A stretch of 64,000 nt of DNA from Alteromonas sp. ASW11-130 (lineage in GTDB: Bacteria > Pseudomonadota > Gammaproteobacteria > Enterobacterales > Alteromonadaceae), in the NCBI RefSeq assembly GCF_026183735.1, contig NZ_JAPFRE010000014.1, positions 20,644 to 84,643 of the forward strand, written 5' to 3'. Position 1 is the first letter of the stretch. Each line of letters opens with the position of its first letter. A program made the translations under genes and the position numbers. Of the stretch, positions 1-8,954 are shown one piece after another. Below the pieces are notes generated by a model, which was given only the letters and a program-made list of their open reading frames with translations, was not told the origin of the DNA and did not search any database.

Positions 1-1854
1 GAAATGCCCGCCGATAAATCGCGTTACGGCGCGTTCAATATTTTACGAGACGCCGCGCAAGAAGATGTCAAAGCTATCATTGAAGAGTCTGCAAATGGTA
101 GTTTTGAAGCAGGTTCAGACGAGCAAAAAGTAGGCGATTTTTATGCGTCATACATGGACATGGAAACCCGCGACAAATTGGGCATCGAACCACTTAATAA
201 AGACCTCTCTATGATAGAGGCAATTACTGACTATTCAGAACTGGCGTCATACTTCGCATATGCTAACCGTTATGGTTATGGTTCCCCTTTCGCGCTTGGT
301 CAATACGTAGATTTTAAACAGCCTGATACTTACATGATGTATATATGGCAGTCGGGTCTGGGGTTACCCGAGCGCGAATATTATTTTAAAGATGACGAAA
401 GCTCACAAAAAATTCGTGATGCTTATGTCAAACATATTGAAAAGATGTTTACCCTTGCTGGCTTTGATGAGCCTGCGAAGAATGCTGAAATGCTAATGAA
501 GTTTGAGACCGAAATAGCCAAACTTCATATGAAAAAAGAATTAACGCGCGACTGGGCTTCTAACTACAACAAAGTATCACTGGATGAACTGAAAACCGTA
601 ATGCCCGACTTTGACTGGAGCGCTTTTCTTTCTCAAGCGGAAATTACTGACATTGACGGTTTAGTATTTATGCAGACCGACTTTGCTAAAAAACTTGATA
701 GCCTAATTACCAAAACGCCTCTTGAAGAGTGGAAAACGTTTCTACGTTGGCATTTGATTAATGCTACTGCCTCACAGCTTACCAGTGCTATAGATGAAGC
801 CAATTTTGAATTTTATAGCAAAGTGCTTCACGGTGTTGAGGAACAACGGCCCCAGTGGCGTCGCGCAGTGGACTTGTCAAACCAACATGTTGGTGAAATT
901 ATCGGTAAAGTATACGTTAAGAAACACTTCCCACCCGAAGCCAAAGACCGCATGATGGAAATGGTAAATAACTTATTGGCCGCGTACGAAGACAGCATCA
1001 ATGAGCTTGAGTGGATGACCGACGAAACTCGCAAACAAGCATTGGATAAGTTATCCAAATTTACCGTTAAAATTGGTTACCCGGATAAGTGGACAGATTA
1101 CAGTTCGTTAATTGTCGAAGCCGATGACTTGTTTGGCAATATCAAACGCTCCGCTGATCGCCAATATGCTGAAATCCTTGAGAAGCAAGGCGGGCCGGTT
1201 TGGGATCATGAGTGGGCCATGACGCCTCAGACAGTTAATGCTTATTATAGTCCTCCGCAAAACGAGATTGTATTTCCTGCTGCTATCCTGCAACCGCCTT
1301 TCTTTGACATGAATGCTGAAGATGCAGTCAATTACGGTGGTATCGGCGCTGTAATCGGGCATGAAATTGGGCATGGCTTTGATGACTCAGGGAGTACATT
1401 TGATGGCGATGGTGTACTGAGAAACTGGTGGACTGACACTGACCGCAAAGAGTTTGAAAACCGAACAAAACAGCTTGTTCATCAATATAATGAATTTGAA
1501 GCTTTACCAGACTTATTCGTTAATGGTGAATACACTTTGGGTGAAAATATTGGAGATTTAGGTGGCATTAGCATTGCTTTGAAAGCCTACCACATGTCGC
1601 TAGACGGCGAAGAAGCTCCCGTAATGGATGGCTTTACTGGCGACCAGCGGGTATTCATTGGTTTTGGTCAGGTCTGGGCGAATAAGTATCGCGATGAAGC
1701 GCTTCGCAGTCAGGTTCAAACCAATACTCACTCCCCTGCTCACTTCCGGGCAAACGGTGCAGTAAGAAACGTACCGGAGTTTTACACAGCGTTTGAAGTA
1801 AAACCGGATGATGAACTTTATTTAGCACCAGAAAATCGCGTTAAGATTTGGTAA
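1..1854 (+). CDS. M13 family zinc metallopeptidase (neprilysin/PepO-like), 5' truncated
   Basis: The reading frame is open from the window edge, so the beginning of the gene lies upstream; about 617 residues remain of a family that is usually near 690. The zinc-binding HExxH motif (HEIGH) is encoded at 1360-1374 and the downstream ENxxD motif (ENIGD), which supplies the third zinc ligand and supporting aspartate, at 1543-1557. The protein ends in KIW, similar to the hydrophobic C-terminus of neprilysins. Members are secreted or periplasmic oligopeptidases; the signal peptide expected at the missing N-terminus cannot be checked. A strong terminator follows 16 bp after the stop, so the gene ends its transcript. 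The family call is very secure; the peptide substrate is unknown. Confidence 0.95.
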   Translation, partial: EMPADKSRYGAFNILRDAAQEDVKAIIEESANGSFEAGSDEQKVGDFYASYMDMETRDKLGIEPLNKDLSMIEAITDYSELASYFAYANRYGYGSPFALGQYVDFKQPDTYMMYIWQSGLGLPEREYYFKDDESSQKIRDAYVKHIEKMFTLAGFDEPAKNAEMLMKFETEIAKLHMKKELTRDWASNYNKVSLDELKTVMPDFDWSAFLSQAEITDIDGLVFMQTDFAKKLDSLITKTPLEEWKTFLRWHLINATASQLTSAIDEANFEFYSKVLHGVEEQRPQWRRAVDLSNQHVGEIIGKVYVKKHFPPEAKDRMMEMVNNLLAAYEDSINELEWMTDETRKQALDKLSKFTVKIGYPDKWTDYSSLIVEADDLFGNIKRSADRQYAEILEKQGGPVWDHEWAMTPQTVNAYYSPPQNEIVFPAAILQPPFFDMNAEDAVNYGGIGAVIGHEIGHGFDDSGSTFDGDGVLRNWWTDTDRKEFENRTKQLVHQYNEFEALPDLFVNGEYTLGENIGDLGGISIALKAYHMSLDGEEAPVMDGFTGDQRVFIGFGQVWANKYRDEALRSQVQTNTHSPAHFRANGAVRNVPEFYTAFEVKPDDELYLAPENRVKIW

Positions 1855-1870
1855 AATCGTGGGTAGTTTG

Positions 1871-1900
1871 AAAAAGGTCAGCGCATGCTGACCTTTTTTT
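1871..1900 (+). terminator. Rho-independent terminator of the M13 peptidase gene
   Basis: Perfect inverted repeat AAAAAGGTCAGC / GCTGACCTTTTT around a four-base GCAT loop, followed by a run of T. It lies just after the peptidase stop codon. The A-tract on the other side means it could also work on the minus strand, but no minus gene ends here. Confidence 0.9.
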
Positions 1901-2171
1901 CTTATTCACCAAAATGTGAACAGCACCCGCAACAAGAAGTATTCTTAACTACGCCGCATTGATGGGAAAACACCGTTGGCTTTCAGATCAATATAATGCA
2001 CTTTAGATACTTTTTATTTTCTTCTTTCGCCCTCGGCTTTTTACCTTCGAGGTTTTACGTTTCGTTCGCTTAAACTACACTAAACCTTTTCAAACGTGGC
2101 GTTTAATAACCCCAGCAATACTTGCTCTGAGTAGACGTCCCTTGGTGCGAAACTGCAGAATCTTAGCGTGT

Positions 2172-2960
2172 TTAAAAACTATAGCTTAGCCTTACACCGT
2201 ACTCAAAATCCGTTTTTTCCACCGCCGAGAAAGGTTTCGAGTTATGTTCTAACTCAGTTTCTAATGTGAGCGCTAGCGCTTTGGTAACCTTGAATTCCAG
2301 CCCCGAGATAACTACCGAGCGAAAGTTATCCAGTTCATCAAGTGCGGGTTGATAGTAAACGGTTAAATACGCATCAAATGGATATTGAGCAGACTGTGAA
2401 TAAAGAAGTTTCACATACAAATTGGCTCGTGTGGTATCTACCTCACCACTGCTGGATAGTGCCTTTTCAACTTCATAGAATACGCCTGTACCTAGCGATG
2501 TTTTTAATTCAGCGTTGTCGAAACTGTTAGCAAACCGCCAACGCGCACCGCCACCGGCTAATTTTCGGCTGGACAGGTCGGCAAAGTCATCGTATTCGTA
2601 CTGAGCAAATAACTCGGCATCAACTTTTGGACTAAAAAAGTTAAACCGTGTCCATCGTAAGTGACTGTAGAATTCGTCTTCGTCCTTTATGTCATTCGTT
2701 TCAGAGTAATTGTAATCGGTAATCAATACCCACGAGTCTTGGCGTTGGCCATAGCGTAGGATACTGCTCAAGCTATACTCGTGCTCATCTTTGTTGCCCG
2801 CTTGGCCATTTATACTTACCCCAACATTCCCGCTGACACCTTCTTCGGCCACATTTGCCTGATCCACTGGCACAATTGCATATGCTTGAGTTGAAAGTAA
2901 AACGCCTGCTAGCATGGTTAGCGTTGTGGTGCTTATATATTTCAATGGTCGCTCCGACAT
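2172..2960 (-). CDS. DUF481-like outer-membrane beta-barrel protein
   Basis: 262 residues. An N-terminal signal peptide with a hydrophobic core runs to about residue 28 (ending AYA). The rest alternates polar and aromatic residues in short strands separated by acidic turns, and ends in YSF, a typical terminal beta-strand signature of Gram-negative outer-membrane proteins. The pattern resembles the DUF481/YdiY family (salt-induced outer-membrane proteins), but this is a judgement by eye. It stands alone, with no gene on the same strand close enough to be an obvious partner. The function is unknown; an envelope location is likely. Confidence 0.75.
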   Translation of the reverse strand: MSERPLKYISTTTLTMLAGVLLSTQAYAIVPVDQANVAEEGVSGNVGVSINGQAGNKDEHEYSLSSILRYGQRQDSWVLITDYNYSETNDIKDEDEFYSHLRWTRFNFFSPKVDAELFAQYEYDDFADLSSRKLAGGGARWRFANSFDNAELKTSLGTGVFYEVEKALSSSGEVDTTRANLYVKLLYSQSAQYPFDAYLTVYYQPALDELDNFRSVVISGLEFKVTKALALTLETELEHNSKPFSAVEKTDFEYGVRLSYSF

Positions 2961-3039
2961 TCAGTTAAAGAAATTCGATGTTAAAAAAACGGAGCCTAGG
3001 GTATAGATTTAAAAGTTTTTATCAATGGTAGTGGGATAT

Positions 3040-3456
3040 TTAAATATTTTTTAGAACGGCCACTGCGCGGCGGGCGTCCGCTTGCGGAATGAAAATATGG
3101 TCATGGTAGTAACCTGCTACAATATTGGCGCTTATATCATGCTCAGCCAGGACTGCTGATATTGCAGCAGTTAAACCAACGGCCTCTAAACTGGAGTGTA
3201 CTTCACACGTCAGACAACAGAATAATGCTGAATACTCGAGTCCGTTATGGTCGGCGATGCGTTGTTCAATGATACACGTATACCCTTCACGTTCCCGGAA
3301 CAAACCTTTAATTGGAAAATTGGGAATAAAGCGCTCGTCATCGCTGGGAATTGAGACAAATACGTAAGGTTGCTCGTCTAACGTTGGATTAAGGTTCTTC
3401 AATAACGCGGCTAAATTTCGCTCACCCTCATCAGCATTTATCTCAGCTTCTTGCAT
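3040..3456 (-). CDS. ACT domain-containing protein (COG3602-like)
   Basis: 138 residues with two ACT-like halves: an N-terminal segment with YVFVSIP and GLFREREGYTCII, and a C-terminal segment with EVHSSLEAVGLTAAISAVL and VAGYYHDHIFIP. Small stand-alone ACT proteins of this type are thought to bind amino acids or similar ligands, but no specific role is established. The ATG lies inside the end of dbpA (19-bp overlap), so the two are likely translated together as the tail of the pyrC-SBP-dbpA run. No good Shine-Dalgarno is visible, which also suggests translational coupling. Confidence 0.8.
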   Translation of the reverse strand: MQEAEINADEGERNLAALLKNLNPTLDEQPYVFVSIPSDDERFIPNFPIKGLFREREGYTCIIEQRIADHNGLEYSALFCCLTCEVHSSLEAVGLTAAISAVLAEHDISANIVAGYYHDHIFIPQADARRAVAVLKNI

Positions 3457-4820
3457 CGCACTTTTTTACCTTTAATTTTACCTTCACGAAAGTGAGTCAC
3501 TGCCCTTTTTGCATTGCGGGTTTTCACTGCCACGTAGGAAGTATTGCTCATCACTTTAATATTCCCGATATCATCCGCGGGAATTTCCGCGTCACTGGTC
3601 AGCGCTCCTACGATATCGCCTGGCCGGATTTTACTTTTTTTACCCGCTGACAAAACCAGACACGAATACGCAGGTTGCGGGACATTTTTAGGCTGAAAGG
3701 TGAGACTTTGCGCATTTTTTTTGACGAACTCCATGTCCCTGAATGCTTCAATTTTTTGCAAAAACGCATGTTCTTGGTCATCGTACATTGTGATAGCCGT
3801 TCCTTCGGCACCCGCTCTCCCGGTGCGGCCTATCCGGTGTACGTGCGACTCGACCTCTTCACTTACAGAGTAATTAAAGACATAGTCGACCTGATCAATA
3901 TCTAGACCTCTAGCCGCAACGTCGGTAGCGACTAGCAACTGGAGTGCTTTTGCGGAAAAACGAATGAGCACCTCGTTGCGCTTCGTTTGTTCCATACTTC
4001 CGTCCAAGCCTTGAACGCTAAACCCAGCCGAACTTAATTCCTCCACTACTTCTGCGACCTGCACTCGGCGGTTACAAAATATGATCGCTGAGGCAGGTCG
4101 GTAAGTGGTTAGAAGTGCTTTTAGCGCCTGTGGTTTAGACAATGTCCCAACATGATAAGCCATCTCTTTAATGTGCGATTGCGCAGCTTCCGGTTCGTTT
4201 ATTTCACACTTCAAAGGTTTAGATAGATAGCGTGAAGCCAGAGACTCTACCGCTGAAGGCATTGTCGCCGAAAACATCAACGTCTGTACAGGAGAAGAAA
4301 CACCAGAGAATATAGCCGCTACGTCATCATGGAAACCTAAATCTAACATGCGATCTACTTCATCGAGAATACGAAAGGCGAGTTGAGTTAAGTCCAACTC
4401 CTGCCGTAAAAGCAAATCTTTTACCCGACCCGGTGTACCCACCAGAATGTGCGCGCCATGCTCAAGAGATTGAATGTGATGGCGTATAGGTACACCACCA
4501 CAAAGGGTCAGTACCTTTACGTTACCCATCACTTGACCTAAGATTCTAGCTTCCTCAGCAACTTGGTCAGCCAGTTCGCGAGTGGGGCATAAAATAATTG
4601 CCTGGGGAGAGTATTCATTCAACTTAAGTTTATTGAATACAGGTAGCAGAAAAGCGAGTGTTTTTCCACTACCCGTTTTGGCCTTGGCTAATATATCCCG
4701 GCCAGACAATGATTCAGGCAATGTTTTTTGTTGAACAGGCGTCATGTACTCGAAATTGCGCCTTTCGAGTACTTCGCTGAGCGCTTGATTGAGCGTTAAC
4801 GTAGAAAAAGATATCGACAC
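3438..4820 (-). CDS. dbpA: ATP-dependent RNA helicase DbpA (GTG start, DEVD box)
   Basis: DbpA uses ATP to remodel 23S rRNA hairpin 92 during large-subunit assembly. Visible motifs are Walker A AKTGSGKT (residues 47-54), PTRELADQ, the motif II position as DEVD (153-156) instead of DEAD, SAT, and HRIGRTGRAG, followed by the C-terminal DbpA RNA-binding domain ending in basic residues. Two starts compete. ATG at 4838 has no ribosome site. GTG at 4820 has GGAGGGG at 4836-4830 with nine bases of spacing and shares one base with the upstream stop, so I choose GTG (460 aa; E. coli is 457). The valine in motif II is unusual for the family. The identity is very secure. Confidence 0.93.
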   Translation of the reverse strand: MSISFSTLTLNQALSEVLERRNFEYMTPVQQKTLPESLSGRDILAKAKTGSGKTLAFLLPVFNKLKLNEYSPQAIILCPTRELADQVAEEARILGQVMGNVKVLTLCGGVPIRHHIQSLEHGAHILVGTPGRVKDLLLRQELDLTQLAFRILDEVDRMLDLGFHDDVAAIFSGVSSPVQTLMFSATMPSAVESLASRYLSKPLKCEINEPEAAQSHIKEMAYHVGTLSKPQALKALLTTYRPASAIIFCNRRVQVAEVVEELSSAGFSVQGLDGSMEQTKRNEVLIRFSAKALQLLVATDVAARGLDIDQVDYVFNYSVSEEVESHVHRIGRTGRAGAEGTAITMYDDQEHAFLQKIEAFRDMEFVKKNAQSLTFQPKNVPQPAYSCLVLSAGKKSKIRPGDIVGALTSDAEIPADDIGNIKVMSNTSYVAVKTRNAKRAVTHFREGKIKGKKVRCKKLR

Positions 4821-6385
4821 TAGCGGGTGCCCCTCCATAGATTAATGACCCCATTTTCAACATGCTGTTCCAGACCTTGCTCCATCTTTATATTCCTGCT
4901 CCATTGTCTGGCCCATTGCTTGTATTCGTCAGATTGTTTAACAACGACTGAGGCATTTTTAAGTTTTTCGACTAATTCTGGTTGCGTACCAATTTTAGAT
5001 AGTACGACATATGTAGTGACATAACGGTGAGGCATTACTAGCTCGACTTGCCTACAGGCTTTGCGTAGTTCTTTACACCCATACTGAACGGCACCATGTG
5101 AGCCAAAGATATAATCAACTTCACCACTGAGGACAGCAGCCATAGCTGCACCCCATGAGTCAAATTCAATGGTCGCTAACCCGGCCTCTTGACTTACTTG
5201 AGTTCGATAATCGGAACGCAGCGTCGCCACTTTTTTATGTTTAGGTATTTCGCTTAACGATTCATAGGTTTTTCCATCGATACCAAACAAAGCATGCATG
5301 TTTCGGGTGACCGGAGTTAGCCAATGGAAAAGATCTTCTCTATCTGGTGTTCTTGCAACAGCAAACGCCATTACATTTGATTTGGTCTGGGCCTCCCTTA
5401 CAATTCTCTCCCAGGGTGCGGCAAGAATTTGTTGCTCCAACCCAGCCTGATTCAATATTTTTCTTACTAAATCAGGTATATATCCAACTATTTGGCCACG
5501 AATATCTATTTCAGCAAAATTAGGAACCAGATCAGCTATGACCCATAAATCATCCGCACTTCCAAGTTGCTTATTGCCGACAAAGCTAATAATGCCTTCT
5601 TCGACGTTTACGTTAGGTAAATGTTGCTTAAGTTGGGGAACCGTTCTTTCTATAAGCTTTTGATACTTGGTAGAAGCCTTATACTCACTGGCTGCCACTG
5701 TTAATTTAGCTGCCAGCTCCGAGTTTTCTACCGTTTTTGGTAATACAATGTAACTGTAGACTGTATCCCAAAGCAGCACATTCACTAAGCTATCACAATC
5801 AAGTTGATTCTGCTTGCATACCAGCGCCACCCCCATTTGTGAAAAAAATAGCCCATCCGATTCACCTGAGAGTGTAGCCTTAACTGCGTCTACCCAGCTT
5901 TGCTTAGCGTCGATTTGGTCTACTGATTGTTGTTCGAGAATTATTTCTCGATAATCTCTACCCAAGACACTCACTTTCGGTATGTCGCGCAGCGTCACGG
6001 TTTCGCGGTTTACAAATGACGAATCTGCTCTAACGAAAAGTGCTACCGGGTTCGCCGTTACTGGCGTAATCCAGTAATAATCATTTTCGCGCTCAGCGGT
6101 TCGCGCAAGCACTGAAACCAGACCGGCCTTTCCTGTATCCAGCTCATCTATTATGGCGGCGAAAGGTAATGATTTAAATTCAGCATTGATTCCCGCTGTA
6201 TTGAGTACGCCTTTAACTAAGCTAACAGTAAACCCTGAAACGTCGCCTTGGGCGTCCACTTCGCTAAATAACGGCGCGCTACTTGTCAGTACTGTGAATG
6301 TATTTTTTTGATTATCAGACGCAGCAAAACCAATGCTTACCAACGCAGCTACAACTAATAATGCAAAAAGCCACTTCTTCCACAT
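4820..6385 (-). CDS. Tandem periplasmic solute-binding (SBP_bac_3-like) protein
   Basis: About 521 residues: a signal peptide (hydrophobic to about residue 22, ending FAA), then two successive periplasmic amino-acid-binding-protein-like lobes, roughly 28-260 and 275-505. Each repeats the same landmarks: a VSGFTVSLVKGVLNTAG / IVGYIPDLVRKILNQAG block and a W(I/L)TPVT block. It is therefore an internal duplication of one SBP fold. No permease or ATPase gene is adjacent, so a sensor or orphan role is as likely as transport. The ATG at 6385 overlaps the pyrC TGA by one base (a TTG at 6388 is an alternative). It is followed by dbpA with a one-base overlap. The ligand is unknown. Confidence 0.8.
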   Translation of the reverse strand: MWKKWLFALLVVAALVSIGFAASDNQKNTFTVLTSSAPLFSEVDAQGDVSGFTVSLVKGVLNTAGINAEFKSLPFAAIIDELDTGKAGLVSVLARTAERENDYYWITPVTANPVALFVRADSSFVNRETVTLRDIPKVSVLGRDYREIILEQQSVDQIDAKQSWVDAVKATLSGESDGLFFSQMGVALVCKQNQLDCDSLVNVLLWDTVYSYIVLPKTVENSELAAKLTVAASEYKASTKYQKLIERTVPQLKQHLPNVNVEEGIISFVGNKQLGSADDLWVIADLVPNFAEIDIRGQIVGYIPDLVRKILNQAGLEQQILAAPWERIVREAQTKSNVMAFAVARTPDREDLFHWLTPVTRNMHALFGIDGKTYESLSEIPKHKKVATLRSDYRTQVSQEAGLATIEFDSWGAAMAAVLSGEVDYIFGSHGAVQYGCKELRKACRQVELVMPHRYVTTYVVLSKIGTQPELVEKLKNASVVVKQSDEYKQWARQWSRNIKMEQGLEQHVENGVINLWRGTR

Positions 6386-7428
6386 CAACTTAGCGAATTC
6401 TCCAATTTCCAGTTTAGTGTTTGCCCTGCATAAAACGGCACCAACTCAGTACCATCAGCCAAGGTGATCCGGTCGGGTACTTGCCACAATTCCTGAACTA
6501 AGGTTATCGTATCTGTATTGCGTTTTAAGCCATAAAAATCGGCACCGTGGTGGCTGGCAAACCCTTCAAGTTTATCCAGCGCACCTAAATCATCAAATAC
6601 CTGGGCATAAAGTTCAATTGCGCTCCAGGCACTGTAACAACCCGCACAGCCACAGGCGTTTTCTTTATTATCACGGGTATGGGGTGCCGAGTCTGTGCCA
6701 AGGAAGAATTTGTTGGAGCCGCTGGCAACCACATCTCGAATAGCTTGTTGGTGGGTATTGCGTTTTAACACAGGTAAACAATAATTATGCGGCCGGATAC
6801 CACCAACTAATAAATCGTTTCTGTTTAACAACAAGTGCTGAGGCGTAACTGTAGCCGCGACGTTTGCGGAGCTGTTTGAGACAAACTGCACGGCATCCGC
6901 CGTGGTGATATGCTCAAAAACTACTTTTAGTTGAGGGAATGCCTCTACAATGGACGCAAGATGAGTATCGATGAATGCTTTTTCACGGTCGAAAATATCA
7001 ATATGTGAGTCAGTCACTTCACCATGTACTAACAATAACATTCCCTCTTCTTGCATTGCTTGAAATACAGGGTAAAGCGCATCGATTCCTTTTACTGCAC
7101 TATCGGAATTGGTAGTGGCGCCTGCCGGATAAAGCTTGCACGCATGAATACCCGCTTGTTTCGCATCCACTATGTCTTGCGTAGATGTAGCGTTAGTCAA
7201 GTAAAGTGTCATAAGCGGTTCAAACTGACTATTTGCAGGGCTAGCATCTATAATACGCGATCGATACTTCAACGCCATATCAGCAGAGGTAATCGGAGGT
7301 ACTAAGTTTGGCATAACGATAGCGCGTTTAAAGCAACGGGCGGTTGCGGGTACGGTTTCATTAAGCATATCGCCGTCGCGAAAGTGTAGATGCCAATCAT
7401 CAGGCGTAGTTATAGTTATGCGGTCCAT
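6385..7428 (-). CDS. pyrC: Dihydroorotase (class II, PyrC)
   Basis: Third step of pyrimidine synthesis: interconverts N-carbamoyl-L-aspartate and L-dihydroorotate in the cytosol. It is 347 residues, the usual length of the E. coli type. The binuclear zinc site is complete: H13 and H15 in [10 protein letters not shown], the lysine expected to be carboxylated K98 ([12 protein letters not shown]), H135 (LLVHGEVT), H173 (VFEHIT) and D246 (LGTDSAPH). The ATG at 7428 has AAGGGG just upstream; a TTG 15 bases earlier is in frame but has less support. It is the first gene of an overlapped run with the tandem solute-binding protein, dbpA and the ACT protein. Confidence 0.97.
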   Translation of the reverse strand: MDRITITTPDDWHLHFRDGDMLNETVPATARCFKRAIVMPNLVPPITSADMALKYRSRIIDASPANSQFEPLMTLYLTNATSTQDIVDAKQAGIHACKLYPAGATTNSDSAVKGIDALYPVFQAMQEEGMLLLVHGEVTDSHIDIFDREKAFIDTHLASIVEAFPQLKVVFEHITTADAVQFVSNSSANVAATVTPQHLLLNRNDLLVGGIRPHNYCLPVLKRNTHQQAIRDVVASGSNKFFLGTDSAPHTRDNKENACGCAGCYSAWSAIELYAQVFDDLGALDKLEGFASHHGADFYGLKRNTDTITLVQELWQVPDRITLADGTELVPFYAGQTLNWKLENSLS

Positions 7429-7735
7429 TTTGCCCCTTACCAAATTTTAGTTAATGACACGTCGCTAAGCGTGTGTCGACCTTTTCTGTCCAATATTGTG
7501 CAGAGTTATCATGCATCTTCGCAGCGTGATAATTGTAAATATTAGTAGTCTACTTGAACAGCCACTGGACGATGAAAAAAAATGCGTCCCACGCTGTTCC
7601 CTGGATTTCTGTTAAATGTTTACGGGTTCGGATTACTCACCCTTCACTCAGCGCCCTTCGTTATTACAGCTCCGTTTGGAAGCGGACGGTGAAAACAAAT
7701 TTTTCCTAATTAACGCACACCACGCTGATATTAGT
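7429..7735. other. Intergenic region upstream of pyrC
   Basis: 307 bases between the pyrC start and the PhnA-like stop, both on minus, so it should hold the pyrC promoter. An imperfect inverted repeat (GACACG..CGTGTGTC, about 7456-7478) lies near the pyrC start. A 67-codon plus-strand frame begins at 7616 and runs into the PhnA-like gene. Its first part (SPFTQRPSLLQLRLEADG, then KFFLINAHHAD) looks protein-like and recalls endonuclease/exonuclease/phosphatase proteins, so it may be gene debris, but I do not call it a gene. Confidence 0.4.
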
Positions 7736-8299
7736 TTACGCTTTTTTTGTGTAAGCTGCGATGATTACAATTCGCGTGCCATTGACTTTCCCCTCGATAT
7801 GCTCAGGGTTATCACTTAATGAAATATTGCGCACTGCTGTACCACGTTTAGCAGTGAAGTTTGCCCCTTTTACATTAAGGTCTTTGATCAGGTGAACCGT
7901 ATCTCCGGCAGATAAAAGCGTACCATTGCTGTCAACTGTAGGGGTGTTTTCAGGGCCGTCTACGCCCGCAGATGCCCATGCTAAGGTATCTTCTTCGAGG
8001 TACACCATATCAAATAAGTCTTGTGCCCACGTTTCAGTACTTAACCGCTTTAACATGCGCCACGCTACCACTTGCACTACTGGAATTTGTGACCATATTG
8101 CATCGTTCAGACAGCGCCAGTGATTTATGTCCAGCGCGGTTTCATTAGTTAACTGCGAATAGCATTTCCCGCACGCATAGATACCAGCATCTTCGTCTTC
8201 TGAAGGTGAGTGGGGAACCATATACACCTGAAGTTCTTTTTCACTTTCACAAAGCTCACACTTTCCTGCGGCACGAGCTGCAATTCTATTTTCTATCAC
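7736..8299 (-). CDS. PhnA/YjdM-like zinc-ribbon protein
   Basis: 187 residues. An N-terminal zinc ribbon with CELC (C14, C17) and CGKC (C43, C46) is followed by a middle segment and a C-terminal PhnA domain (about 118-187; VDSNGTLLSAGDTVHLIKDLNVKG). Despite the historic name, this family is not part of C-P lyase and its role is unresolved; some members are described as phosphonoacetate hydrolase-associated or as metal-binding regulators. There is no phn gene nearby. It is longer than E. coli YjdM (about 111 aa) because of the N-terminal zinc-finger extension, an architecture common in marine gammaproteobacteria as far as I recall. Confidence 0.85.
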   Translation of the reverse strand: MIENRIAARAAGKCELCESEKELQVYMVPHSPSEDEDAGIYACGKCYSQLTNETALDINHWRCLNDAIWSQIPVVQVVAWRMLKRLSTETWAQDLFDMVYLEEDTLAWASAGVDGPENTPTVDSNGTLLSAGDTVHLIKDLNVKGANFTAKRGTAVRNISLSDNPEHIEGKVNGTRIVIIAAYTKKA

Positions 8300-8355
8300 C
8301 CTGCTTACCTACTTACGCATTTTCAGCTAAGTATACCAGTTCCAGTATAGATTTC

Positions 8356-8874
8356 TCAGACATCAGGTTCGTGTTTTACAAATATGAGATCATTCACCGG
8401 ATAACCTAGAGCCGCGGCTTGTTCAACCAGTTTTTCCATTACGTCGCTACTTAACTCTGGGGTGCGTGATAGTAGCCACAGGTAGTCGCGATCAGGCCCG
8501 GTTACTAACGCGTGTTGGTAATTTTCATCTACATTAATAATGACGTAGCTGGCATAAAAAGGCCCAAAAAAACTCACTTTCAAGTGGCCAGTATTTTCAT
8601 CTTTGACAAAATAAGCCTTACCTTCTGCTTCGTCCCATTCTTGTTCTTCTTTGTTATACCCCCGGTTGATAACCTTCACCCCGCCATCCTCTCGCAGACT
8701 ATATTGTGCGGTAACATGGCTTAGTCCCTCTTCAAAAGAGTGAGGGAGCCTTGCAATTTCATACCATTTGCCCAGATAGCGTGAAAGTTCAAAGTTTGTA
8801 ACTGGCTTTATATTATCAGGCACACCGGTACAACTGGTTAATGCCGCTATTATTACAAGAATGATCAGTCGCAT
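8356..8874 (-). CDS. blc: Outer-membrane lipocalin (Blc)
   Basis: 172 residues. The lipoprotein signal peptide ends in ALTSC with the acylated cysteine at residue 15. The lipocalin signature GKWYEIARLPHSFEEG begins near residue 35, and the second and third conserved blocks appear as VTGPDRDYLWLLSRTP. Bacterial lipocalins of this type are anchored to the inner face of the outer membrane, bind lysophospholipids or fatty acids, and are induced in E. coli by stress and stationary phase. The gene is monocistronic here, divergent from the aldo/keto reductase with an 80-bp gap that must hold both promoters. Confidence 0.92.
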   Translation of the reverse strand: MRLIILVIIAALTSCTGVPDNIKPVTNFELSRYLGKWYEIARLPHSFEEGLSHVTAQYSLREDGGVKVINRGYNKEEQEWDEAEGKAYFVKDENTGHLKVSFFGPFYASYVIINVDENYQHALVTGPDRDYLWLLSRTPELSSDVMEKLVEQAAALGYPVNDLIFVKHEPDV

Positions 8875-8954
8875 ATCTTCTCCATATTTTTTGCTTTAAG
8901 CGTATGCCAGCCATGGTAGGCTATGAGTGATTGAAAGTTGATACGGGCTGAACA

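Noticed and set aside
7616..7819. 67-codon plus-strand frame overlapping the PhnA-like gene
   Set aside because: Overlaps a well supported gene; similarity to nuclease proteins is only an impression.
7736..8299. C-P lyase or phosphonate operon
   Set aside because: PhnA domain proteins are not part of C-P lyase and no phn gene is adjacent.
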